Shown here: in pieces, positions 24,087 to 33,574 of the stretch
Layout: each line of letters opens with the position of its first letter
How positions within the stretch are numbered: position 1 is the first letter of the stretch
Assembly (NCBI RefSeq): GCF_016592155.1
Contig: NZ_AP024237.1
Location: 2,232,001 to 2,296,000, forward strand
DNA length: 64,000 nt
Direction: 5' to 3'
DNA from: Mycobacterium heckeshornense
GTDB lineage: Bacteria > Actinomycetota > Actinomycetes > Mycobacteriales > Mycobacteriaceae
Made by a program: the position numbers and the translations under genes
The notes under the pieces: model-generated
What the model saw: the letters and a program-made list of their open reading frames with translations, nothing else
Database searches by the model: none
Told to the model about the DNA's origin: nothing

Positions 24087-24572
24087 ATGTATGAATCGCG
24101 GTTGACGGGCGATGCGCGCAGTCTGCTTGCCGCAGCTGGTGCGGTACTCGGAGCCGCGCTGCTATCCGTCGGGGTGGCCGGTGCCGCCGACCAGGTTCAG
24201 CTCAGGAGCCGACTGGGCAACTGGTGTCTCGACGCCCCGAATGGGAAGAACACTGCGGCGATGGTCAACGCCTGCGACGGCTCGAATTCTCAGCTCTGGG
24301 TTTTCAACCCGTCCGGACAGGTCGAAAGCGTAGCGTTCCCCGGGACTTGCCTGAGCATCAACAGCGCAGCAGATAACACCCCGGTGATGCTCTCGTCGTG
24401 TCAGACCAATGCCAACAACCAGAGTTGGACTCTGCAGACCAACGGCCAGCTCACCAGCGCGCTCGGTCCCTGCCTCAACGTGTTCGGCGGCGCGGCGGCA
24501 CCGGGGACCGCGGTGATCGCCTACCACTGCATCCCCGACGTAGCCGACGAGCAGTGGGACAGTGTTTCCTGA
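24087..24572 (+). CDS. Secreted ricin-type beta-trefoil lectin (Rv1419-like)
   Basis: 161 residues with a signal peptide (AAGAVLGAALLSVGVAGA), then one ricin-B trefoil of three subdomains with the QxW pattern: SQLWVFN, NQSWTLQ and DEQWDSV. Paired cysteines flank each lobe (NWCLDAP, NACDGS, GTCLSI, SSCQTN, GPCLNV, YHCIPD). It resembles the M. tuberculosis secreted lectin Rv1419. GAGGGTGAGG lies just upstream of ATG 24087. It should bind sugars outside the cell. Confidence 0.9.
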   Translation: MYESRLTGDARSLLAAAGAVLGAALLSVGVAGAADQVQLRSRLGNWCLDAPNGKNTAAMVNACDGSNSQLWVFNPSGQVESVAFPGTCLSINSAADNTPVMLSSCQTNANNQSWTLQTNGQLTSALGPCLNVFGGAAAPGTAVIAYHCIPDVADEQWDSVS

Positions 24573-24584
24573 CCCGGGTGGCCC

Positions 24585-25063
24585 TCACTGGGATGCCGAC
24601 CAGTCGGCAAAGCGGGTGCTGGCCAATACGGCGGTGTCACCGGTGACCAGGCTGCTATCCCCTACCGGTGTGCCGAAGTAGGTGGCTGATGGGTCGACAA
24701 CGACGGGAGTAGTGTCGCCGTTGCGGGCCAGCACCAACCTCGCCAGGTCCGCGAACCGGAGTTTCTCAGGACCGCCGATGTTGACAACACCGTTGACGGG
24801 TTGGGCTTGGGCTTGGCCGCATTCACCAGATTCCTTGTCGCCGTGCTGAAGAACTCCATCACCGGATCATCGTCGAACGACGGCGAATTAATGACATCAA
24901 CGAGCACGTCAGTACCGGACAGTGCTTCCGCGAGTCCGTCACCGGTGAGCACGTCGACGCCCGAACGACGTGAGGCGGCGACGGTTTGGTGTCCGGCGTC
25001 GTTCAACTGCGCGACTACCTGGCGGCCAATCTGTCCGGTAGCTCCGATCACGGTGATTTTCAT
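24585..25063 (-). pseudogene. NAD(P)-binding oxidoreductase with internal deletion
   Basis: Starts normally at ATG 25063 (MKITVIGATGQIGRQVVAQL, the Rossmann glycine motif) and continues to STATRNLVNAA. The sequence then jumps to what is normally ~80 residues further on, out of frame. In the other frame the C-terminus follows: QPVNGVVNIGGPEKLRFADL, then ending FADWSASQ at 24585. The central substrate region of this NmrA-like family is missing. Both halves are well preserved, so the deletion is recent or an assembly artefact. Confidence 0.8.
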
Positions 25064-25316
25064 CCGGTGATGACCTTTCTCCGTACGTTGATGGCCAACG
25101 CGCAGCGTCCAACTCTCCGCCATCTTGCGGTTTGCCCCGCACACACTACTCGGGGATTGCGCTGTGGTTGACGGCCTCCTGTGCGTGCGATACCGTCGCT
25201 GGGCTGCCGGGCTGGTGCACCGTATGGAATTGCTTGGGGCTGAAGAGGTCCCACATCCAGGGCTCTCGACATACGATGGCTGTCGTGATAGCCGACGGCA
25301 CCGGCAGTTATTTGCT

Positions 25317-25994
25317 GTGATCGCTTTTGTGTGTGCCATGCCCATGGAACTACGTCCCCTGCGGCGGCGACTCCGGCTGCAACAGGGCAACCCGGGTTAC
25401 ACCGGCCGGGTCGGCGACCATGCCGCGATCGCGATCGTCACCGGAATTGGCACGGCGCGGGCCCATGCCGCGACGGTCCAACTGCTGGACCAGGTCAACG
25501 TCGAATGGGTGATCGTCGTCGGCATCACCGGCGGTATCGAGAACCAAACACCGGTCGGGACAGTGCTGTTGCCGGAATTGGTGGTCAATGGCGCCGACGG
25601 CTCCCGGCACCGCCCCAAGCCGCTTCGTCCCGGCAATGCCCATGGAACGTTGTGGACTACCGACAGCCTGCTCCTCGATCCGGTCGTGCATGCCGACCTG
25701 CGGGACCAAGGTGTGGTGTCACTTGACATGGAGACTGCCGCTATCGCGACGGTGTGCGAGCAGCGCGGCGTGCCGTGGTCGGTGGTGCGCGCGGTCAGCG
25801 ATCGGGCCGGCGACGGCAGCGTGGATTCGGAGATTCTCGGCCTTGCCACCGCGGACGGGCGGGTGAGCTTCTCCGCTGCTGTCCGCTATCTGCTCAGGCA
25901 TCCCGGTGCCGGGCCCCGCCTGGTCCGCCTCGCCAGGGGAGCCAGGCTCGCAAGCGAACGGGCGGCCGACGCGGCCATCGCGGCCCTTGCCTGA
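25317..25994 (+). CDS. Nucleoside phosphorylase/nucleosidase (MTA/SAH nucleosidase-like)
   Basis: 225 residues of the PNP_UDP_1 superfamily. GTG 25317 gives VIAFVCAMPMELRPL, equivalent to the GAMxxE start of MTA/SAH nucleosidase, with the catalytic Glu. VVGITGGIENQTPVGTVLLP is the phosphate/ribose-side strand, SLDMETAAIATVCE the MExE-like ribose/base site, and RAVSDRAGDG holds the catalytic Asp. A basic C-terminal helix follows. It probably cleaves an adenine nucleoside, but the exact substrate is uncertain. Confidence 0.85.
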   Translation: MIAFVCAMPMELRPLRRRLRLQQGNPGYTGRVGDHAAIAIVTGIGTARAHAATVQLLDQVNVEWVIVVGITGGIENQTPVGTVLLPELVVNGADGSRHRPKPLRPGNAHGTLWTTDSLLLDPVVHADLRDQGVVSLDMETAAIATVCEQRGVPWSVVRAVSDRAGDGSVDSEILGLATADGRVSFSAAVRYLLRHPGAGPRLVRLARGARLASERAADAAIAALA

Positions 25995-26016
25995 TCGTGC
26001 CGACCAGCTAATCGGA

Positions 26017-26871
26017 CTATGCGGAGCTGCGGGCGATGGCGCGCGCCGGGTCGGAAATCCACTCCGACCACGAGCCCGGGAACAGTGCTGCCGGATAGCC
26101 GAGCGTGGCGAGTGCCGCGACGATCACCGTCGCACTGACACCGGAGCCGCAGTACACACCCAGACGGCCCGCATGTTCAATGTCGTATTCGGAAAACACT
26201 TGGGCCAGCTCACTATCGGCGATAAACGTTTCGTCATCGGCCAGGACAGCCGTGCTGGGAAGATTCTTGGCGTTCGGAATATGACCGGCAACCGGGTCGA
26301 CCGGCTCGACGTCGCCGCGGAACCGTTCGGGTGCGCGCGCATCAAATAGCGTCACGCCGGCGGCACCTGCTTGCTCAGCGGTCAACACAGGCAGCCCGCC
26401 GGCATACAAATCACGGTGCGGCACAGTCACATTCCCGTGCCGCACCGCAACCTGACCAGGCTCCATCCGACCTCGGGCCGACCGCCACGCAGCAAGGCCA
26501 CCGTCGAGGATCCGTACATTCATCAGCCCGGCCGCCCTCAGTACCCACCATGCACGCGAGGACCCGATCCGGTTCCAATCGTCATACACGACAACCGGTG
26601 CATCCCGGTGGACGCCCCACCGACGGGCGGCCTGTTCGATCCGACGACCCGACGGCAGCGGATGACGTCCCCGTCCGGTGACCGTGCGATCGCTGAGCTC
26701 GTCTTCCAGCGACACATACACCGCACCCGGCAGATGACCATGCAGGTACGCCGCATGTCCGTCGGGTTCGTCCAGCCGCCAGCGCACGTCGAGAATGGTC
26801 GGCGCGGAGTCGGTCTCGATGAGGTGCGCCAACTCCGCGGCGGTGATGAGAATCTGGGCACGTGCCGTCAC
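26017..26871 (-). CDS. sseB: Thiosulfate/3-mercaptopyruvate sulfurtransferase SseB
   Basis: About 284 residues, two rhodanese domains, strongly resembling M. tuberculosis SseB (Rv2291). First domain: ILDVRWRLDEPDGHAAYLHG, LPGAVYVSLEDELSD, VVVYDDWNRIGSSRAWWVL. Second: TLFDARAPERFRGDVEPVDP, then the active-site loop GVYCGSGVSA with the nucleophilic Cys, and ELFPGSWSEW-like ending. GTG 26871 matches the family N-terminus (TARAQILITAAELA); ATG 26889 is the alternative. Transfers sulfane sulfur to cyanide or thiols. Confidence 0.92.
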   Translation of the reverse strand: MTARAQILITAAELAHLIETDSAPTILDVRWRLDEPDGHAAYLHGHLPGAVYVSLEDELSDRTVTGRGRHPLPSGRRIEQAARRWGVHRDAPVVVYDDWNRIGSSRAWWVLRAAGLMNVRILDGGLAAWRSARGRMEPGQVAVRHGNVTVPHRDLYAGGLPVLTAEQAGAAGVTLFDARAPERFRGDVEPVDPVAGHIPNAKNLPSTAVLADDETFIADSELAQVFSEYDIEHAGRLGVYCGSGVSATVIVAALATLGYPAALFPGSWSEWISDPARAIARSSA

Positions 26872-27027
26872 TCCCGCCACTTTCAACATATAGCGCAATA
26901 GGGGGCTTGCGGCAAGGCCGGGGCCATGGCGGAAAATCGCTGGCCGAAGCGAGAACTCGTCGAAGGGGGTTTGACGATATGCATTGCTTGCCCGGCGGCG
27001 GACGCGTCGCGCAGGACGGTCGGCGTG

Positions 27028-28506
27028 ATGGCTGACCATGCGGTGGTGGTCGTGGGAGCAGGGCCCACCGGGCTGATGTTGGCCGGCGAGTTGGCGCTGG
27101 CGGGCGTTGACGTCGCTATTGCCGAGCGCCGCGCCAGCCAGGATCTGATTGGGACGCGTGCAGGCGGTCTGCATGCGCGCACCATCGAGGTTTTCGATCA
27201 GCGCGGAATCGCAGAGCGGTTTCTGGCGTATGGGCGGGTGGCGCAGGTGGCGGGTTTCTCACAGATTCCGTTGGACATCAGCGACTTTCCTACCCGCCAC
27301 CCCTATGGGCTTGCGTTGTGGCAGAAGCACATCGAGCGCATACTGGCCGACTGGGTTGACCAGCTCTCGGTGCCGATCTATCGCGGGCTGCAGGTGACTG
27401 GCATCGCTCAACACTGCGGCGGCGTTGACGTCCAACTGGCCAACGGCCAGTTCCTGCGAGCGCAATATGTGGTGGGCTGCGATGGCGGACACAGCGTGGT
27501 CCGTCAGGCCGCCGGCATCGAGTTCGCTGGCTGGGAGCCGACAGCGAGCTATCTGCTTGCCGAAGTCGAAATGGCCTTCCAGCGAGACCAAGAGCCGGAA
27601 TGGTGTATTCGCCACGACGCTCTCGGCGTCCATGCACTTGCAAAGGAGGCCGGGAAGGCGGTGCGAGTCATGGTAACCGAGACGCGTCTTGGACCCACCG
27701 GTGAACCCACTCTGCGCGACCTGAGCAAGGCGCTGATAGCCGTATACGGAACGGATTACGGAATCCACAGTCCCACTTGGATTTCCAGATTCACCGATGC
27801 GGCACGACAGGCCGCGACGTATCGCGACGGGCGAGTCTTGGTGGCCGGCGACGCGGCACACGTGCATCACCCGGTGGGCGGACAGGGCCTCAACACCGGT
27901 GTGCAGGACGCGGTGAATCTGGGGTGGAAGTTGGCGCAGGTGGTCAACCAGACTTCGCCCCACAAACTTCTGGACACCTACCATGCCGAACGGTACCCCG
28001 TCGCGGCACGAGTCCTGCGCAACGCGATGGCGCAGATGGCGCTGCTTCACCGCCGAAACGAGCGCACCGAAGCACTGCGGGAGGTCATGTCCGAACTTTT
28101 GAGCATGGACGAGCCTCGCACGCGATTCGCAGCGATGATGTCCGGTCTGGATATCCATTACGACCTCGGCGACGGGCACCCGCTGCTCGGACGACGCATG
28201 CCAGATCTGGACCTGGTCACCGCCGACGGACCGCTACGGGTATTCACCCTGCTGCACAGTGCCCGCGCGGTGGTACTCAATTTCGATGAGCCCGGTGGCC
28301 TGGACATCGCTCCCTGGGCAACCAGGGTTCAGCTGATCGACGCGAAATACGATGGTGCATGGGAGCTTCCGGTGCTTGGGACGGTCGCTGCTCCCGCTGC
28401 CGTGTTGATTCGGCCGGATGGATACGTGGCCTGGGTGGGAGACGGCACCGGTAGCGGATTACCTGAGGCGCTAACCACCTGGTTCGGATCCCCTGCTGCG
28501 CGCTAA
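27028..28506 (+). CDS. FAD-dependent aromatic monooxygenase (Rox/PheA-type)
   Basis: 492 residues. ATG 27028 sits immediately before the FAD motif VVVVGAGPTGLMLAGELALA. RAGGLHARTIEVFDQRGI, the DG motif GCDGGHSVVRQAAGIEF and the GD motif VLVAGDAAHVHHPVGGQGLN are followed by a ~130-residue C-terminal thioredoxin-like domain. This is class A flavoprotein hydroxylase architecture, close to rifampicin monooxygenase and polyketide hydroxylases. Divergent from sseB with ~150 bp between. The substrate is unknown. Confidence 0.92.
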   Translation: MADHAVVVVGAGPTGLMLAGELALAGVDVAIAERRASQDLIGTRAGGLHARTIEVFDQRGIAERFLAYGRVAQVAGFSQIPLDISDFPTRHPYGLALWQKHIERILADWVDQLSVPIYRGLQVTGIAQHCGGVDVQLANGQFLRAQYVVGCDGGHSVVRQAAGIEFAGWEPTASYLLAEVEMAFQRDQEPEWCIRHDALGVHALAKEAGKAVRVMVTETRLGPTGEPTLRDLSKALIAVYGTDYGIHSPTWISRFTDAARQAATYRDGRVLVAGDAAHVHHPVGGQGLNTGVQDAVNLGWKLAQVVNQTSPHKLLDTYHAERYPVAARVLRNAMAQMALLHRRNERTEALREVMSELLSMDEPRTRFAAMMSGLDIHYDLGDGHPLLGRRMPDLDLVTADGPLRVFTLLHSARAVVLNFDEPGGLDIAPWATRVQLIDAKYDGAWELPVLGTVAAPAAVLIRPDGYVAWVGDGTGSGLPEALTTWFGSPAAR

Positions 28507-28539
28507 TGCTCGAGTCTCGGCTGATCGAGCGGGCCGGTG

Positions 28540-29202
28540 TCAGACGGGCCACGCCTCGCGCCGCCAGGCGGCGTCCCAGAACATCCACTCGTAGCGAGCG
28601 GTTGTGGCGAAATGGGCGCGGGCGCGGGCCTCTTCGGTGGGACCCAGGGTCCGGCCAACATCGTCGGCAAGTGCCAGCACCTCGGCGACGACGGTTTGAT
28701 ACTCCTCGCCGGCATAGCTGTCGATCCAGCGCTGGTAGCGCGAATCCGGGGAGCCGCGTTTAACCAGCTCGGTGCCCACCTCGGCGTAAATCCAGTAGCA
28801 CGGCAGTACCGCGGCGAATCCGTCGACGAATGTGCCGCCGTGGGCGGTGGCCAATAGGTAGCTCGTGTAGGCGCGGGTCGTCGGCGCGACGGGTACGGCG
28901 TCGGAGTTGGCGACACCCAGTTCGGACAGCAGTGACGCGTGCAGATCGAGCTCGACGTCGATGATGCCGACGGCGTGCCGCGCGAACATGCCCACGTCGG
29001 CAGGACTGGGCGCCTTGCTGCCGACGACGCTTAGTGCTCGGGCGAAATCGTGCAAGTAGTAAGCGTCCTGGATCAGGTAGTGGGCGAACGCGTTGGCGTC
29101 GAGTCGGCCGTCGGTGAGGCCGACCAGGAACGGGTGTTGCAGGATCGCCGAGTAAATGCCTGCCACCTCGGCCCACAATCGCCGCGTCCAACCATTGCGC
29201 AT
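28540..29202 (-). CDS. tenA: TenA-family thiaminase II / aminopyrimidine aminohydrolase
   Basis: 220 residues, all-helical TenA fold. ATG 29202 gives the usual WTRRLWAEVAGIYSAILQHP start. Conserved elements: YLIQDAYYLHDFARAL, the catalytic Cys in LPCYWIYAEVG, and the Glu-containing RWIDSYAGEEYQ. C-terminal EWMFWDAAWRREAWP is typical. It hydrolyses aminomethyl-pyrimidine breakdown products for thiamine salvage. Not next to other thi genes; convergent with the FAD monooxygenase (33 bp). Confidence 0.92.
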   Translation of the reverse strand: MRNGWTRRLWAEVAGIYSAILQHPFLVGLTDGRLDANAFAHYLIQDAYYLHDFARALSVVGSKAPSPADVGMFARHAVGIIDVELDLHASLLSELGVANSDAVPVAPTTRAYTSYLLATAHGGTFVDGFAAVLPCYWIYAEVGTELVKRGSPDSRYQRWIDSYAGEEYQTVVAEVLALADDVGRTLGPTEEARARAHFATTARYEWMFWDAAWRREAWPV

Positions 29203-29517
29203 CACACCTGCGATGATCCCAGCCCGATATCGGCTCGTGGGCGGCGTCCATTGACAAACACCCGGTGTGAAGCTGAGTCGCAGCACGCCATCCACCGACG
29301 TCAGGTATTGGTGGAGGGTTTGTTGGTATCGCTACCGTCCACGCGCTCGTCGAGCGCGCCGGCCATTGGGCGATGAGCTGGGCCCCAGCGCTGCGCCCCA
29401 GCGCGCAGCTGGGAGGCTCGCTGAGCTAACGGCTCGCCGTCGCACGACGTTACCGCGAAATGCGGCTCCGCCCCAGTGGTTTGCCGACCAGCTGCACCAC
29501 CCGGGGTAGCACAATGG
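29203..29517. other. Intergenic region between tenA and an SDR gene
   Basis: 315 bp. No frame on either strand looks coding. It contains several G/C-rich imperfect repeats (CAGCGCTGCGCCCCAGCGCGCAGCTGG near 29390), which could fold as a terminator for the SDR transcript, but no clean stem with tail was found. Confidence 0.3.
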
Positions 29518-30357
29518 TCATTGCGGGCTCTTGCTCGAGAGAAACGGTTGGAGGATCGCGTCGGTCACCGCACGCAATGTCGATTGGACGGCAGGATCGT
29601 AAGCCGCGGGGTGGGCCTTGGCGTCGCGACAGCCCTTGAAGTAACGCCCGGTCACAGCTGCACCGGTCGGCCCAACGGCGAGGTGCATCACGGCTTTGAC
29701 GCCGGTCGATAGGGATGACAGCGGCGGAATCCACGCCTGGCGGACCATGCGCGTATTCATCAACGACGCCGGATGCAAGCAGTTGACCGTGACGGCGGTG
29801 TCGGCGAGCTGTTCTGCAAAGTCGAAAGTGAACGCGACCAACGCGAACTTGCTGCGATAGTAGGCGCGTATCCCGGTGTAGTGGTGGTCCATCCGCAGGT
29901 CCGCGAAGTCTATTGGTGCCTGCCCAGCGGATGCGACGTTGACGATCCGCGCTGGTGCACTGGTCTTGAGCGCGGGAACAAGTTTTCGGGCCAGCAATAC
30001 CGGGGCGAGGTAATTGACCGCGAAGCGCTGCTCGTGGCCATCTGCGCTGAGGATCCGTTTGCGGTACGGGGGTCGGCCCGGGCCTATTCCTGCATTGTTG
30101 ATCAAGAGATGAAGTACTGAATGTTCGGCGCTCACCCGCTCGGCGAGATCGCAGGTTTCCCGCAGCGAGCTGAGATCCGCTAGGTAGGTTTGCACCCTAC
30201 CGCCCGACGCACGTATCCGATCGGCCACATCCGCGGCACGCTCGTGATCACGACCGTGCAGCAGCACATGCATCCCCCGCTCAGCAAGCGCACCGGCAAC
30301 CGCCTGGCCAAGCCCGGAGGTTGCTCCGGTTATCAGAACGATTCGGCTGTTTTGCAT
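29518..30357 (-). CDS. Short-chain dehydrogenase/reductase
   Basis: 279 residues. ATG 30357 precedes SRIVLITGATSGLGQAVAGA, the TGxxxGxG cofactor motif; LHGRDHER suggests NADP preference. INNAGI, the catalytic NVASAG serine region and YYRSK (YxxxK) are present. The C-terminus resembles retinol-dehydrogenase-like SDRs (GRYFKGCRDAKAHPAAYD). Divergent from a GH16 gene only 43 bp away, so the two share a promoter region. Confidence 0.92.
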   Translation of the reverse strand: MQNSRIVLITGATSGLGQAVAGALAERGMHVLLHGRDHERAADVADRIRASGGRVQTYLADLSSLRETCDLAERVSAEHSVLHLLINNAGIGPGRPPYRKRILSADGHEQRFAVNYLAPVLLARKLVPALKTSAPARIVNVASAGQAPIDFADLRMDHHYTGIRAYYRSKFALVAFTFDFAEQLADTAVTVNCLHPASLMNTRMVRQAWIPPLSSLSTGVKAVMHLAVGPTGAAVTGRYFKGCRDAKAHPAAYDPAVQSTLRAVTDAILQPFLSSKSPQ

Positions 30358-30400
30358 AACTTTCCGTTGCTTCGGCGGTCTCGCCTTATATCGTGCACCT

Positions 30401-31276
30401 GTGGCTGAGATGAAGCGTCGCAGCATGATGCTGATGTTGGGGATCGGCGCGGTGGCAGCCGCCGCCCCCATGGGCAAGGCTGCTGGCTATCCGTCGCCAC
30501 CGGATTCGCCGCCGTTGCCCGCGCCAGCGGTCCCCCCGGGTGCCACCACTGGGGGCCTGCTTTTCCATGACGAGTTCGACGGCCCGGCCGGTTCGGCGCC
30601 CAACCCGGCGAACTGGACGGTTGCGACACACCGGACGCCGATCAAGAACCCGGTGGGGTGGGACAGGCCCGAGTTCTTCTACCAATACCGCAACGACCGC
30701 CGAAACGTCTTCATCGACGGCAATTCCAACCTGGTTCTTCGGGCCACAAAAGAGGGCGACACCTACTACGGCGGCCTGGTCAGCGGCAACTGGCGGGGAC
30801 CGATCGGCACCACCTGGGAGGCCCGGATCAAGCTCAACTGCCAGACCGCCGGGTGCTGGCCCGCATGGTGGTTGTCCAATGACGATCCCGGCCGCAGCAG
30901 TGAAATCGACCTACTTGAGTGGTACGGCAACGGAGAGTGGCCGGCGGGCACCACCGTGCACGCAAACCCGGAGGGCACCGCGTTCGAGACCCATCCGGTC
31001 GGGGTGGACGGCGGGTGGCATACGTGGCGATGCCGTTGGGATCAGAACGGCTTCTATTTCTGGGAAGATTATGTCGACGGCGCGGAGCCATACTTCACTG
31101 TTCCGGCGGTCGGCATCGAACATCTCGAGCTGCCCATCCGCGAATGGCCCTTTAACGAACCCGGCTACACGATGTTCCCGGTGTTGAACCTTGCGGTTGG
31201 CGGCTCCGGCGGGGGCGACGCCAGGCAGGGCAGCTACCCGGCCGACATGCTCATCGACTGGGTGCGTGTTTGGTAA
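30401..31276 (+). CDS. Exported GH16 beta-glucanase-like protein (Rv0315-like)
   Basis: 291 residues, strongly resembling M. tuberculosis Rv0315. A Tat-type signal (KRRSMMLMLGIGAVAAAAP) is followed by a Pro-rich linker and a GH16 jelly roll: LLFHDEFDGPAG, then TPIKNPVGWDRPEFFYQYR, the catalytic SEIDLLEWYG (ExDxxE), and a C-terminal PADMLIDWVRVW. GH16 enzymes cut beta-1,3/1,4-glucans; Rv0315 is known as a beta-1,3-glucanase. Start GTG 30401 or ATG 30410. Confidence 0.93.
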   Translation: MAEMKRRSMMLMLGIGAVAAAAPMGKAAGYPSPPDSPPLPAPAVPPGATTGGLLFHDEFDGPAGSAPNPANWTVATHRTPIKNPVGWDRPEFFYQYRNDRRNVFIDGNSNLVLRATKEGDTYYGGLVSGNWRGPIGTTWEARIKLNCQTAGCWPAWWLSNDDPGRSSEIDLLEWYGNGEWPAGTTVHANPEGTAFETHPVGVDGGWHTWRCRWDQNGFYFWEDYVDGAEPYFTVPAVGIEHLELPIREWPFNEPGYTMFPVLNLAVGGSGGGDARQGSYPADMLIDWVRVW

Positions 31277-31293
31277 GAAGTGGCGCTGCGGCT

Positions 31294-31674
31294 TTAGAAC
31301 GGCGCCTCGTGCAGAACTAGGCTAATGAAGACATACGCCATGCACAGCAGCAGGTTCAGCGCAGCGAGAATCAGGACTGCGACGACGAGAAACCGAACTC
31401 CGACCCGTCTGCGGTGCTTGAACTTCGCCAGCCGCTCCGCGCGCTTGATCTCGGTGGCGGTGAGCGCAAACCGGACATCCATCAATTCCTCAAACGCGAT
31501 GGGCGCGCCCGCCGCTATTTCCTGAAGGCGCACCGCGGGGATGCCGACCCCGACGCCGGCGAATCGCCGACTCATGCGACGCGCCCGTCTGCGGCTGAGC
31601 GCCCGATCCCCCACCTGAGCGCGATGCGACAGCTTCCTCCATTCGTCGCCCCACAGGTTGGACGGAGTCGCCAT
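31294..31674 (-). CDS. Hypothetical single-span membrane protein
   Basis: 126 residues. A basic N-terminal half (RALSRRRARRMSRR), a middle helical part with EIKRAERLAKFKHRRRVG, then one C-terminal transmembrane helix (VVAVLILAALNLLLCMAYVF). Positive residues just before the helix suggest N-in orientation. Convergent with GH16 across 17 bp. No family recognised. Confidence 0.75.
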   Translation of the reverse strand: MATPSNLWGDEWRKLSHRAQVGDRALSRRRARRMSRRFAGVGVGIPAVRLQEIAAGAPIAFEELMDVRFALTATEIKRAERLAKFKHRRRVGVRFLVVAVLILAALNLLLCMAYVFISLVLHEAPF

Positions 31675-31748
31675 AGGTGATCACTCTAAGCGTCGATCCG
31701 GTCACTGCTAGGACGTTCTGAGGATCACGTTGCGGCGTTGAAAGTTGT

Positions 31749-32912
31749 TCATCTGGGACCAACTTCATCTTGGTATTTCTTGGCCATGTAATCGATCGCC
31801 TGCAGCTGGGTCTGCGCGAGGTCTTCTCGCACTGCACTGGCCCGTGCCGCGGCGTCGAGCGTCGGCTGTGCCTGGCCCTGGAAGTACGGCATCACCTCGG
31901 CGGCAAACAGCTCTGCGGAGCGCTTCGTCGCCGCCGGATTCGCCCATTCGTGGGCCATTTGCAGCATGCAGCCGAATCCACCGGACTGCTCCCACAGCCG
32001 CTGCACCTGTGCGCGCGCCCGCTCTGGAGTTCCGATCACACCGGCTCCCGCATTGTTGATGATGTCGATCATTTCGTCGAGCCGGTCCCCCGGCATGGTC
32101 ATTTGTGGGAACGCAGCCACCTTTTGGAAATAGTGGAACCACGGCTCGATCCCGAATTTCACATCGGCGCGGGCCTGCTCGTCGGTCTCAGCAACGTGGA
32201 ACGGCCCCACCAGCCGCCAGTCGTTGCGGTCGACTCGCTTGCCGAAGGCCGCTGCGCGCTCCTCGACGATGCCCCAGTGGTAAGCGAGTGCGTCGAAGCC
32301 TTCGGTGGTCAGCGTCGCCCCGATAGACAGCAGCCCGATCCCGTGTTTGCCGGCCAGCCTGGCGCCCGTCGGCGAGGCGACCGCTGCCACCGCCAGAGGG
32401 ATCCCGCCCTCGGAATACGGGGCGAGCTGCAACCGGGCGTCGAACAGCTCATGGGTGGCGGTTTTGGCGGTCACAGTCTCGCCGTCCAGCAGGCGGACCA
32501 AGATGTCGAGGTTGGTTTCGAGAAGCTCGCGCGTGTCGGTGGGGTTCAGTCCGATCATCGCGGAATCGGTGGGTAGCGAGCCCGGTCCCACTCCGCCAAG
32601 CACTCGCCCATAGGTGAGGTGGTCGAGCAGCACCAGCCGATCGGCAACCCACAGCGGGTTGTGGTAGGCCAGCGAGATTACCCCGGTGCCCAAGCGGATC
32701 CGCTTGGTTCGTTGCGCAGCGGCGGCGATGAAGATCTCCGGTGAACTGATGATCTCGCTGCCCGCGGAGTGATGCTCACCGAACCACACTTCATCGAAAC
32801 CCAGCGCGTCGATGTGCTCGACGAAGTCCAGATCGCGTTGCAGTGCCAGCGTCGGATTGGTGCCCGCACGATGAAACGGTGCCATGAAATATCCGAACCG
32901 GAGCTTGGCCAT
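31749..32912 (-). CDS. LLM-class flavin-dependent monooxygenase
   Basis: 387 residues, luciferase-like TIM barrel: MAKLRFGYFMAPFHRAGTNP, then DFVEHIDALGFDEVWFGEHH, RIRLGTGVISLAYHNPLWVA, GRVLGGVGPGSLPTD. It resembles limonene 1,2-monooxygenase-type enzymes and would use reduced FMN (or F420 in some mycobacterial relatives). ATG 32912 has AAGGGGAC upstream. No reductase partner nearby. Confidence 0.92.
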   Translation of the reverse strand: MAKLRFGYFMAPFHRAGTNPTLALQRDLDFVEHIDALGFDEVWFGEHHSAGSEIISSPEIFIAAAAQRTKRIRLGTGVISLAYHNPLWVADRLVLLDHLTYGRVLGGVGPGSLPTDSAMIGLNPTDTRELLETNLDILVRLLDGETVTAKTATHELFDARLQLAPYSEGGIPLAVAAVASPTGARLAGKHGIGLLSIGATLTTEGFDALAYHWGIVEERAAAFGKRVDRNDWRLVGPFHVAETDEQARADVKFGIEPWFHYFQKVAAFPQMTMPGDRLDEMIDIINNAGAGVIGTPERARAQVQRLWEQSGGFGCMLQMAHEWANPAATKRSAELFAAEVMPYFQGQAQPTLDAAARASAVREDLAQTQLQAIDYMAKKYQDEVGPR

Positions 32913-33048
32913 CGAGGTCCCCTTTTTGAAATCGAGTTGCCCGAACTTTAAACCTTTGCGCCGGTCCGAGGGCAGCGAAGAGGCGCCGGAGCCGAGCGGA
33001 GATATCGTGGGTTAGTTCCGGATTAACGACGTGGGGCGGTGACTGCTG

Positions 33049-33552
33049 ATGCGCTACAACCCTCCGCCGAACTGGCCCAAGCCACCCGAGGGTTGGGTGC
33101 CGCCCCCTGACTGGTCCCCGGATCCGTCATGGCCGCCGCCACCTCCGGGGTGGAAGCTCTGGGTGGACGATGCCCCCGCCTCGGAGAAGAAGAGATCGGT
33201 GCTGCATCGCGTTGAGCGCAGCAGCGACGACTCGGAGTACTTCGGCGATGACCGAGCCTGGTCGGCGGATTCCGGTCAGGCGTCGCTGCGCGACATGGGT
33301 GCCGCACCGGCCGTGGTGGCACCCCAACCGACCGAAGTCGCGCCCGAGGACCTGTCAGCGCACCATCTCGGGCAGCGCGTCACGATCAAATGGGACAGTG
33401 AGCACAGGTACGACATCGGCACGATCGAGGCCGTTTCCGCCGATTCAGCGGCGATCAGGGTAAAGCTCGCCGGATTTGACGCTCCAATTTCCTTTCCGCG
33501 GGAGGCACCGCGTCGCGGCCCGGCCGGTCCGCGGCTTTATGTCTGGATTTGA
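33049..33552 (+). CDS. Hypothetical protein with Pro/Trp-rich N-terminal repeats
   Basis: 167 residues. The first ~36 residues are short repeats of proline and tryptophan (PPPNWPKPPEGWVPPPDW, then PDPSWPPPPPGW). An acidic/polar linker leads to a C-terminal ~70-residue beta-rich domain (GQRVTIKWDSEHRYDIGTIE, then PISFPREAPRR). Similar P-x-W repeat N-termini occur in other mycobacterial proteins, where they may mediate protein contacts. It overlaps or abuts the next gene, so they are probably co-transcribed. Confidence 0.75.
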   Translation: MRYNPPPNWPKPPEGWVPPPDWSPDPSWPPPPPGWKLWVDDAPASEKKRSVLHRVERSSDDSEYFGDDRAWSADSGQASLRDMGAAPAVVAPQPTEVAPEDLSAHHLGQRVTIKWDSEHRYDIGTIEAVSADSAAIRVKLAGFDAPISFPREAPRRGPAGPRLYVWI

Positions 33553-33574
33553 CCGGCGGTGGCATCCTCGCCAT

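Noticed and set aside
30540..31187. 215-codon plus-strand frame in GH16
   Set aside because: Ser/Thr/Arg-rich third-frame shadow of the GH16 gene.
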